Of a stretch of DNA of 64,000 nucleotides, positions 24,999-33,867 are shown piece by piece. The notes under the pieces were generated by a model. That model saw nothing but the letters and a program-made list of their open reading frames with translations. It did no database searches and was not told the DNA's origin. The stretch's first letter is position 1. The number at the start of each line of letters is the position of its first letter. The stretch is from NCBI GenBank assembly GCA_029204225.1, contig CM055097.1:1285414-1349413 (forward strand), in the 5' to 3' direction. The position numbers and the translations under genes were made by a program. Origin of the DNA: Diphasiastrum complanatum. Its lineage: Eukaryota; Streptophyta; Lycopodiopsida; Lycopodiales; Lycopodiaceae.

Positions 24999-25499
24999 CT
25001 TCGAATTTGAATGTGTACTAGCTACGATGATGCACTATTCTTCACTCACTTCTTTATTCCCCGAAGTAAGAATCACCTTTGTCTACTCTACTAAAGTAGA
25101 AATATGAGCTATCCTTTCACTCCGACAATCTACACACACGATCTACTATCAGTGTCTACATACACAATCTATTATAAGCGTAATCTACACACACAATCAA
25201 CACATGTTGCCTTGGACTGAGCTATAGGTAGTATGGCTTTGGAGCAAAGATTGAGCACATTAGAGATTTCTGGAGCGCGATTTCATTGCCACTCTCTCTC
25301 ATACATACACACTCACAAATATACATACATCCACATGGCCTTTAGAGGTCACACACTCACAAATATACATACATCCACATGGCCTTTATTGACCTCTAAA
25401 GAGTAGCGATCTGGAAAATCTCTTTTTGACAAGGATGACATTGGGTTAACTATGTAGTGCAGGGATTTAGAAACCATTAGCGAGCTCACTCTCACTCCA
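24999..25499. other. Intergenic with small direct repeats
   Basis: CACTCACAAATATACATACA plus TCCACATGGCCTTTA occurs twice, about 42 bases apart (25,310 and 25,352). At 25,415-25,450 is a reverse-complement copy of the string at 17,330-17,362 that contains TTGTCAAAAAGAGATTTTCC, marking the left edge of the inverted structure described next. Confidence 0.6.
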
Positions 25500-27800
25500 C
25501 TCACTCGCATTTTTTTAAGACACAAATTTTTTCAAATACTCGAATTTTTCATTTTCTCCAAAGACTCAAATTTTCTCCAAATGATCGAATTTTTCAAAGA
25601 CTTGAATTTTTTTAAAAACTCGAATTTTTTCAAAAAGTCGAATTTCTTCAAATGATCGAATTTTTTCAAATACTCGAATTTTTCCAAAGAGGCCAATTTT
25701 TTCAAAGACTGAAATTTTTCGACCCTTTGTATATTTTTTGACCCAGAGTAAAATCCGACGACTCAAATTTTTCAAACGACTCGAATTTCTAGAACGACTC
25801 GATTTTTTATCAAAAGACTTGAAATTTTTTTGAACAACTCGAATTTTTTCAAAGAGTCGAATTTTTTTCGAGGTTTCGAATTTTTTCGATGACTTAAATT
25901 TTCTTCATGACTCGAATTTTTCCAAAGACTCGAAGTTTTACAAAGGATCGGATTTATCAAATGACTCGAATTTTTCCAACGACTCCAGTTTTTTCAAAGG
26001 ATCAAATTTCTCGAAAGACTCAAATTTTTTCGAGGACTCAAATTTTTTCAATGGATCGAATTTTTATAATGACTCGAATTTTTTCAATAAATCGAAAGTT
26101 TTTCAATGGATTGAATTTTTCAAATGACTCGAATTTTTCCAATGGATCAAATTTCTACGACGACTCGAATTTTTCAAAAGGATTGAATGTTTCAAATGAC
26201 TCGAATTTTTCAACGACTCAAATTTTTTCAAAGGATCTAAGTGACGGTCGATGATTTGGATGGTGACCGATCTCGCGCATCTCACATCTTGAATATCTAA
26301 CATATCTCACACATCTCAGCCATAGTAGGGGTCAGAATTTAACCATGTTCAACAATAGCACAGAGAATATCTTAATAAAAAGTTGACAGGGGCGATAGGC
26401 GATATGTGTTTTCAAATGTCTGTTAACGGGCGACCCAGAGTTCAAAGTGAATATATTGTTCATGCATGTGGTATGTATGGGTGTTTTGTTAGAATTCGAT
26501 CCTCAGCCTCAATAATGAACATCCTGAAAGTTGTACAAAACCTAGAAAAAAAGACTCGAAATTTTCATAAGGTCGCTCGGAGTTTTTCCGACCCAATGTA
26601 ATTCTTGTCAAAAAGATATTTTGACCCTAGATTGGATCAAATCGAGACGAAAATTATCCGGACGTGTTAGACCTTGGATCGGGTCGGATCGGGATTGATA
26701 AATCCGATCCATGTGCATATTTTCACCCTAGTATAAGTTTTCAACCCTTTGTATATTTTTTGATACTACGTTACTTTTCGATCCAGTGTATAAAATTCGA
26801 CCCATTGTAAAATATGATATTGTCGGTCAGAAATTCAAATTTCTAACAATAAAAATGGTCAAAGATATACAACGAAATAAGTTCGTCTCAATCTGTCGAT
26901 CCGATTCAGTGTCAAAAAATACTTTGCCAAGCTCAACGTTAGGTCGGAAAAGTTCGATCCTTCGAAAAAATTCGAGTCTTTGAAAAAATACGAGTCTTTG
27001 AAAAAAATCGAGTCTTTCTAAAAATTTGATCCTTTGAAAAAATTTGACTTTTTGAATAAATTCTAGTTTTTGAAAAAATTCGAGTCTTCGGAAAAATTGG
27101 AGTCTTTAGAAAAATTTGATCCTTGAGAAAAATTCAAGTCTTTGGAAAAATTTAAATCTTTAAAAAAAAAATTCAAGTCTTGGAAAAATTCGAGTCTTTG
27201 AAAAAATTCGAGTTTTTGGAAAAATTCGAGTCTTCGGAAAAAAAAATTCGATCCTCTGGAAAAAAATCAAGTCTTTGGAAAAATTCGAGTATTTTAAAAA
27301 ATTTCTAGTTTTTGGAAAAATTCCAATCTTCGAAAAAATTCGATCCTTGGGAAAAATTCAAGTCTTGGAAAAATTCGAGTCTTTAGAAAAATTTTAGTTT
27401 TTGAAAAAATTTGAGTCTTTGAAAAAAAAAATTGATCTTTTGAAAAAAAATCAAGTCTTTTGGAAAAATTCGATCCTTTGGAAAAATCAATTCTTTAAAA
27501 AAAATTCAAGTCTTTGAAAAAAACAATCGAGTCTTTGAAAAAATTCTGAGTTGACAGTACAAAAAATATACAAAGGGTCGGATTTTACTCTGGGTCGAAA
27601 AATATACAAAGGGTCAGAATAAGTCCGTCTTGATCCGATCCGATCCAGAGTCGGAAAATCCTTTTCCAAGCTCAACGTTGGGTCGGAAAAGTTAGATCCT
27701 TCGGAGAAATTCGATCCTTTGAAAAATGTGAGTCTTTGGGAAAATGCGAATCTTTGGACAAATTCGAGTCTTTGGAAATTCGACCCATTGTAAAATCCGA
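25500..27800. repeat. Short-unit arrays in inverted arrangement around a duplicated core
   Basis: Left array, 25,500-26,228: GACTCGAATTTTTCCAAAG orientation. Core, 26,229-26,560: duplicate of 16,970-17,290. Right array, 26,940-27,790: TTCGAGTCTTTGAAAAAATT, the opposite orientation. CGACCCTTTGTATATTTTTT (about 25,719) and ACAAAGGGTCGGATTTTAC (about 27,570) are inverted counterparts. The whole resembles a fold-back element. Open frames across it (Phe/Ser/Asn-rich) are by-products. Confidence 0.7.
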
Positions 27801-28086
27801 TATTGTTGGTCAGAAATCCGACCCATTGTAAAATTTGATACTGTTGGTTAGAAATCCGACCCAACGACTTCGCGTTGACGTCTGCCTACTTTGTACATGT
27901 ACTTACAATAATGAGGCAATTGTAAAAACTGTAGCAAAATCAGATATAGATATTTCCGACCCAAGTCTTTCCCGAACCATTGCAACTCTTATCAAAGAAA
28001 AAAATTCCGACTCTAGGTCAGGTCGAATCAAAATTTACAAAGACTGTTGGTAAACCAAAAGATGCGAAAAATGCCCCTCTCACATA

Positions 28087-28249
28087 GCTCGTATATTGTA
28101 GGATTTGTAGACTTTTTAGCATTTTTACATTTTGTAGACTTTTTCGTGTTTTTGCATCTTTACAATTCCCAAAAAAAATCCAAATACGTGAAAAAGTTTA
28201 CAAAATGCGAAAATGCTAAAAAGTCTACAAATCCTACAACTATGCGAGA
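28087..28249. mobile_element. Hairpin MITE, about 66-nt arms
   Basis: The arms 28,087-28,152 and about 28,185-28,249 are reverse complements with a few mismatches: GTAGGATTTGTAGACTTTTT on the left against AAAAAGTCTACAAATCCTAC on the right. The loop is about 32 bases. It is non-coding. Confidence 0.8.
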
Positions 28250-28281
28250 CGTCAACCTCTGTTCCTCCGCTGGTTATCTAC

Positions 28282-28520
28282 CCGTAATGCCTTGTGCTCA
28301 GGTGTAAAGAAAAAAAAAAAAAAACTTTGGGAAGGCCCTTACGTAAGGGAAGGCCCGAAGCCCTCGGCACTTCCTTGCTCCTCTGCTGCAAAGCTTCGCG
28401 GAGTGTGGCCGATTACTTGCAAACCTACGCTCCTTTGCTGGTTTTCAAAAAAGCGGACCTGCTGCATCTGCCACAACGTAATCTAGGAGCGCGCCTGCTG
28501 CCTTAGTGCTACCTAATGCT
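28282..28520 (-). repeat. GC-rich repeat related to 60.7-61.2 kb
   Basis: CGTAATGCCTTGTGCTCAGG (28,282 on) is the reverse complement of a string at about 61,141-61,162. Next to it are a poly(A) run and the palindromic CCCTTACGTAAGGGAAGGCC. Similar poly(T), GGGCCTTCCCCTACGTAATG sequence lies at 60,777-60,796. Confidence 0.6.
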
Positions 28521-28861
28521 ACCTAGTGCTACCTACTGCCGCCTGATGCTTGTTGTTCACCATAACCAATCACATTTAAGCTTGTTAGCAATGGTTGATG
28601 CAGTTCTTGCATATTACAATTGTTTGGTGAGAGCACTATGTAGAGAGAGATTCTATAGTAGAGAGATTGTCTATCGTCTGAGATTCTATACTGTCCTTGG
28701 CAATCAATTGAGCATCTAGAGTGCCATGCTCTTGCCGAATGCTCTTGCCGAACTCTTTTTTTGGTTTCCGTATATGCTGTCCTCATCCAAATCGTAGGCT
28801 TTTTAGTCAAAGAATCATATCTATTCTCCAGTTCCCATACTCTGATTGCCTTGAAAAAAAG

Positions 28862-29272
28862 GAATTGGACCCTAGCTTCTTTGCATTTGTTTTTTCTTTT
28901 GCTGCATTTTCCAACTCAGGTCTAGTATTTCGCAATGACAACATGGTGCTCTTTTGTGAATCGGCTCCTCTTCTTCTATCTATTATAATCTTAAATCTTG
29001 TACGAAACACGATGTTTCCGCCCTATATGAGAGCAATTATCTGGCTCCTGCACCGCAAATCAGCTGAAGCGAATAAGAAAGCCGTGTATGGCTATTTATT
29101 GAGACACCCTCGCAAGTGTTACATGCATCTATTTCCCAATGATAAAACTAAGTGGCTTGTGGTAACAGTCGTGGGGTTCACTACAGTTTTTACGACACGC
29201 AATGCTGGAGAAAATGTAATGAATCTAAGCGATCTATCTGCACCGATGCTGCTCTATATCGGCATGATGTGA
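28862..29272 (+). pseudogene. HKT-type potassium/sodium transporter fragment
   Basis: An open frame encodes a piece of the Trk/HKT membrane transporter family. SFFAFVFSFAAFSNSGL and FRNDNMVLF match the pore-loop region where the canonical sequence is A-F-x-N-x-G-F/L. The strongly family-like NLVRNTMFPPYMRA follows, then YLLRHPRKCYMHLFP and a hydrophobic VVTVVGF. It then jumps to FTTRNAGENVMNLSDLSAP and MLLYIGMM, which in full HKTs lies after another membrane pair and most of a pore loop, so an internal deletion of roughly 30-40 residues is inferred. A stop follows IGMM at about 29,270. Family proteins move Na+/K+ across the plasma membrane. This copy lacks both ends. Confidence 0.75.
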
Positions 29273-30331
29273 GCTTATATAATTAGCTTGTTTAACATGT
29301 TCCCAGTTTACCTGTAACTTCTTCAAACACCATTGTTCTTGAAACACTTGAAAGTTGAAACTAAAAACAGTTGAAAGCCATTTTTTGAGCTGAAACTTGT
29401 CACAAAGTGTGTTTCATTTTTTAGATAAGCATCTGCACGAACTCTTACCCTCCATTCAGAATTTACGTGAAATTTTTTTCTTTTGGCTTGCTCAAGTTCT
29501 GAAATTTAGTGATGTTGTAAATCACAGCAAGCAGGTGCGGCCTTGATGGAGGTCTATGCCTATGCAATCATTTCTGTGTTCGATTACACAATTTTCGAGC
29601 TCTGCAACTCAATTTTTTGAGCTAGTGTTCATTTTACTAAACCCGTGTGTTCCCTCTATGCCCATGCAATCGTCTGCGGTCATTTGTAGTTTTGTTTCAT
29701 GTTCTTTTCCTGATTTTTTTATTGTTGCAAGAGGATTTGCAATCTTTAAAGAACTTTTCTCATACATTTCTATGTTCATTTTCCTCTTAAATTACATTGT
29801 TAGTAGTTGTCATGTAAATATGAAAGCTATGATCAATAGCAAGATATGATCCATTTTTAATGATTGCAACACGTTGTTTTGTTTCTGATTTTCATCAAAA
29901 ATGTGCTTATGCTATTGTAATGAACCCCATTGCACTCCATAGACACGCAAGATTCGAAATCTTGAATTTTCTTGTCTTCTGATCTACAGTCATCGCACTG
30001 TTTGTAGTGGGAGAAGCAAAAACAGTGGGTAGCGATTCCCTTTGTAGATTAGCCTTGGAACAATCATTCTCAATCTTTTGAACGCAAGTAACAATGGTCG
30101 TGTAGTCCGCTTTTAAAACTCATGCAATATTTCACTTTTCAGTAATGTTAATAAATTTCAGCAGTTAACAACCGTCTTGCATTACAATATCGCTGCCCAT
30201 TGTTAGTCTTGCACCATCGCTGCCCATTGTTAGCCCATTGTTAGCACCATTTCCAGCATCTTGCAGACAAAGTTTTGTTATTGTTCAATTGGATATATAG
30301 TAAAACCAAACATTCCTATGAGGTTTTAGTA
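29273..30331. other. Intergenic, no gene recognised
   Basis: T-rich. TATGCCCATGCAATC occurs twice (about 29,557 and 29,656). Near 30,186-30,246 CATCGCTGCCCATTGTTAG and CCCATTGTTAGCACCAT overlap as short repeats. Confidence 0.35.
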
Positions 30332-30793
30332 ATGGCTCCTGTGCTTTAGCAGATAAGGGTGTGAAGACTGTGCCCTCTACTTATGTCAAGGATGAAACCA
30401 ATCAGCCTAAAGTTCCATATAATGCTTTCAGCAAAGAAATTCCTATGATAGATATAGCAGGATTGATCGGAGAGAGACGAAATGGCATTGTTGCAGATAT
30501 TGGATGGGCTTGTTCAGAATGGGGAATCTTTCAAATCATCAATCAGGGAGTTACCAAAAGCCTGAAAACAGGATTCGAACTTAGGCATTTGAATTCTTCG
30601 CAATGCCACTTGAAGAAATATGGTGTATGTTGTAAAGTCTGGTCAGTAATTTGTCGGATATGCAAAGGACGCATTCTCACAGATGAGAAATACATGGAAT
30701 GGAGAGAACTCATCACACTTCGCTGCTTCCCCATCAGTAGCCCATCACTAGCCGCAATGAGGATCAATGGCCCTGGAAGCCTGAGAGGTTCAG
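30332..30793 (+). pseudogene. 2-oxoglutarate/Fe(II) dioxygenase first exon, frameshifted
   Basis: The N-terminal DIOX_N domain of a plant 2-oxoglutarate-dependent dioxygenase (flavonoid/DMR6-like group). The ATG at 30,332 gives MAPVL, then a frame change leads to GVKTVPSTYV, KEIPMIDIAGLIGERR and IGWACSEWGIFQIINQGVTK, the classic E-W-G-F-F-Q-x-x-N-H-G region with H replaced by Q. A second shift is needed to read FEFFAMPLEE, another for MEWRELITLRCFPISSP, and another for QWPWKPERF. The exon ends at a good donor (CAG|GTGATA, 30,793/30,794). The catalytic HxD...H domain is not found downstream, where a (GA)n tract (30,808-30,857) follows. It is a multiply frameshifted fragment. Confidence 0.8.
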
Positions 30794-30804
30794 GTGATAC
30801 CCAT

Positions 30805-30860
<56 letters not shown>

Positions 30861-31038
30861 CTACAAAAACAAAGAATCATTCCATTAGATATATCATACA
30901 ATAATTACAAGTTAACTTAAACATAGAAACAACAAGAGGTAGAGAAATAAACATACTTGGTATGATATGACATCACCAAGATCTTCACACTGTCCTTGAT
31001 GGCTTGTAGAAAAAAGTTGTTGAGAAGACAGACTTCTT

Positions 31039-31578
31039 TTATTGAATCCCTCTCGCGGTATAAAATTGTAGGAGAGGGAGACCCGCCTCTATCACTGGAT
31101 CGTTGTTAGAAGCCCTCTTGTCCTTCATCTGAACATAGTCAAGGATTCTAAAGTTAAGACTAAAACCAATTTCTTCTATTTTGAAGAGAATTGGCATGCC
31201 GATATTATCTAGTGCATCCAATATATCTCTTTCAAACTTAAGGTAATCTTCAGAATCCAAGTATAATAGAGGGGGGAGAGGAGTAGTGGGATTGCTAGTA
31301 CTAGTATTCACAATACAGGGGTTATCGATCTTAACAAGAATAATGCCCAAAATGTTTGTGATTGAGTCGACCACAATATCTAAGACAATAGTATTTATAA
31401 TGGCATCACCTCCAAAAGTTGAAGCTTGGAGGTTCGTGCATTGTACCTTTTTCGGAACCTGAGCAAAGGTTTTTCTGCTCCGTTTAGGGACAGGTTGCTT
31501 GCGAGGCCTCTTTGTGGGAAGGTTAGCATTGTTAATGGGTTCGAACCTGGGAGCACAGGAATCAACCTTGTGAAGTCT
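31039..31578 (-). CDS. Open frame fused 3' of the H3-like sequence, function unknown
   Basis: About 180 codons continue without a stop from the end of the histone-like region (in frame with RIRDRYC) to a stop at 31,039. An early basic stretch, RPRKQPVPKRSRK, resembles a nuclear-localisation signal. It is followed by a hydrophobic helix (INTIVLDIVVDSITNILGI), a Pro/Ser/Thr linker and an acidic, helical C-terminus (DYLKFERDILDALDN). I recognise no family. Canonical H3 stops just after this junction, so it is either read-through into flanking DNA or a true fusion. Confidence 0.35.
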   Translation of the reverse strand, partial: RLHKVDSCAPRFEPINNANLPTKRPRKQPVPKRSRKTFAQVPKKVQCTNLQASTFGGDAIINTIVLDIVVDSITNILGIILVKIDNPCIVNTSTSNPTTPLPPLLYLDSEDYLKFERDILDALDNIGMPILFKIEEIGFSLNFRILDYVQMKDKRASNNDPVIEAGLPLLQFYTARGIQ

Positions 31579-31877
31579 ACAGTATCTATCCCTAATTCTA
31601 TACAAAATTTGGAAATCCTTGGGCATTATGGTGACCCACTTAGCATAAGACTCAAATAGTTCTCTACAGACTCCTGCAAGCACTGTAGTGTTGTAGGTGT
31701 GAACCTAACAAAATTGTCCAGATTATTTCTAGTGATCTGACGGACAATTCTGTAGAAAGGGGCTTTTGGTATCAGGAGTTCAGCGGATCTCTGATATTTT
31801 TTAATCCCAGAGAGCCACCTGCTCCTGTTATGTCTGGTCTGCCGTGATGGATTCACAGCAGGATCCCTCGTGGACAC
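31579..31877 (-). pseudogene. Divergent histone H3, CENH3-like
   Basis: A nucleosomal H3 histone fold on the minus strand. The alphaN region is SGIKKYQRSAELL. Then comes LIPKAPFYRIVRQIT: the Pro after LLI and the IT are CENH3-like, where canonical H3 has LLIRKLPF and REIA. Loop 1 (NNLDNFVRF) is one residue longer than in canonical H3, a CENH3 hallmark. Helix 2 reads LQCLQESVENYL. A deletion of about 31 bases then shifts the frame, and YAKWVTIMPKDFQILYRIRD follows; KDF is again CENH3-like. The tail is very short, and no in-frame ATG exists between an upstream TAA and the fold; the frame opens at GTG. No intron interrupts the fold, suggesting a retrocopy. CENH3 marks centromeres; this copy is broken. 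Confidence 0.65.
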
Positions 31878-33104
31878 AGTACCAAGAGAGAAAAAATCCT
31901 CTTATTTTGTTTGACCCTATCCATGTGTTATGGTGGGTTGTATTGGTTTTGTGCGAGGTTGTAGTAGCAGTGGTCAAATGAGGCTTTCTAGCCTCACAGA
32001 GGTGCGATATGTATGGAGGAGCAGCGGTATCGGTCTTGTGTGAGCGTTGAAGAAGGAGACAATGGTGAATGAGACAATGGATCACAGAGGCGATATGTAC
32101 GAACTAAGTATCGCTCTTGTGCGTGCGCACACAGACGAGGGGATCAGGGAGCTAACGGGATGTGCAGAGAAGTGATATGTGAGTGAAAATGCCAAGAAAA
32201 AAAAAGTGAAAATGACCTCGTCGTTCACGACCTTGTGCCCTCGGATTTCACATGTGCAAGTTTCCATACTAACCAATCAATGAATGACATGTGTCATTCA
32301 CATGTGTGGATTTTTGTGGCCCTAATGGGAATGATTGACATGTGTCACGTACGAACGAATCAGTTTTCGACACCTGACGGGTGTACGACTTCACACGTGT
32401 GGTCATTTGTGAGCCAATCAAGGGTCGACACATGGGTGGTTGACTGTTGACTCGCATGTGTGAAAAAACTATAAAGGGCACAATCCTTGGAGAACTTTTT
32501 TTCATTTTTTTTCTCGATTTTCACTAATATCGCTTCCATGCATGCCTAACGTGTCTTGTCTACGACCCAGAATAGTACAAGCGTACAAGAGTGATATCAG
32601 CCTATGGAGTCCGTACATATCGGTTCTATGCGCACATAGTGTACTTCTTTTTTTTGAGTATAGTGTCCTCTCGCACAAAACCGGTATCACGCGATGGCTT
32701 TCTCGTTTGATTCTAGTCATGATCCTTGTTGTCCACATTTCTCACAAATTTTGGTATAACTGAGCGCACAAAGTATTTCAAATCCCTCTTTCGTCCTTTC
32801 TTGCATGTGTTCAGTACAACACAACAGAGTCCAGATGTTTTTTATGTCCAGAATGTCAGATTTAGGGATATAATCAATATCCCTCTAATCGCTCAAAGGT
32901 AATTTGTCGTTTATGCATTTCAGTAACCTTGTACATTATTTTCCACAGTATAAGCAGCGGCTAGATAGGATGTACACTAGACTTTTTGACCAATTTAAGA
33001 ATTCCACTCAATGTAATATATGTAAAAGAAAATGTCGTTATCTCGAGTATCAAATCGGATTTGTGTTTTTATTGTTAGTATAGATCCCAGAAGAGTAAGA
33101 TACA
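31878..33104. other. Intergenic; repeated CACATGTG/CACACGTGTG palindromes at 32,240-32,465
   Basis: Within 230 bases, TTCACATGTG, CACATGTGTGG, GACATGTGTCACG, CACACGTGTGG, GACACATGGG and GCATGTGTGAA recur. They are followed by ACTATAAAGGGCAC (about 32,468), a TATA-like site. It looks like a promoter or an LTR U3. A similar cluster is at 53,830-54,440. No gene is recognised to the right as far as 33,104. Confidence 0.45.
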
Positions 33105-33867
33105 TTGATGTCTGAGGAACCATTGTTTCAAGACGTTTCTCATGGTGAGCAACGACAACTCGACCAATCTTCAACTTGCCAAATAGAAGATCCAAATAGA
33201 AAAAAAAATCATTCAAAGAATGGATGGATGATCAGATGCTTCACTATCCACAATGGTGGCGTCATAATAAGCTGTCTAATTCGGAGCAGTACCGTCAGAT
33301 GTGGAATCAACTGATTCCGTCTCCACACAGAAATATGGATAACTGCAAACGAATATCGAAGCACATATTGTCCTACCAACATGATTATAAGAGAAAAACT
33401 TGTAAACCTGAATACCTACACAAGTATACGAAGAAGAAATCTATGTGCTTGAAGACACTGAACACAATTTTTGCACATGGTGGACGAGAGATATATTCGT
33501 TGAGAACAAACTTGGACAATCACAACAATCAAATGAGAAGGGGCCAACAATAGCAACAACATGTCAAAACAAGAAAAAGATAGAGCCATGCAAATTGATG
33601 AAATGTGAAAATAGGCCTGTCACTCATCACGATACTCCATCTCATAATCAAACTACTGATTAAATGACAGAACAAGTGATCAATTCTCTACATAGATATG
33701 GAATCTCTCCAGATATGCAACAACAATACTTGCACTGGATAAAAGGAGCTGAAGCAGCGCACAATGAAAAAGTGTTTACAATATGGTATGATGTCATTGG
33801 GAATCAATCCACAACGGATCACAACAAGCAACAATCGCGATACAAACCGAACAATCTACTGAAATAG
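33105..33867 (+). other. Cluster of unrecognised coding-like frames
   Basis: Three consecutive plus-strand frames look protein-like but match nothing I know: 33,224-33,553 (MDDQMLHYPQWWRHNKLSN, then a Lys/Tyr-rich part), 33,445-33,663, and 33,664-33,867 (MTEQVINSLHRYGISPDMQQ, AEAAHNEKVFTIWYDVIGN). The successive frames suggest one protein broken by frameshifts. Further short fragments near 34,400-34,660 may belong to it. An ancient retroelement or other TE is possible. Confidence 0.3.

Noticed and set aside
30857..30870. CACTACAAAAAC resembling a CACTA terminal repeat
   Set aside because: No matching inverted end was found at a sensible distance, and 13 bases in AT-rich sequence are expected by chance.
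31626..31683. Programmed frameshift in the histone H3-like sequence
   Set aside because: The residues between the two frames that form the end of helix 2 are missing, so a deletion explains the shift better than recoding.
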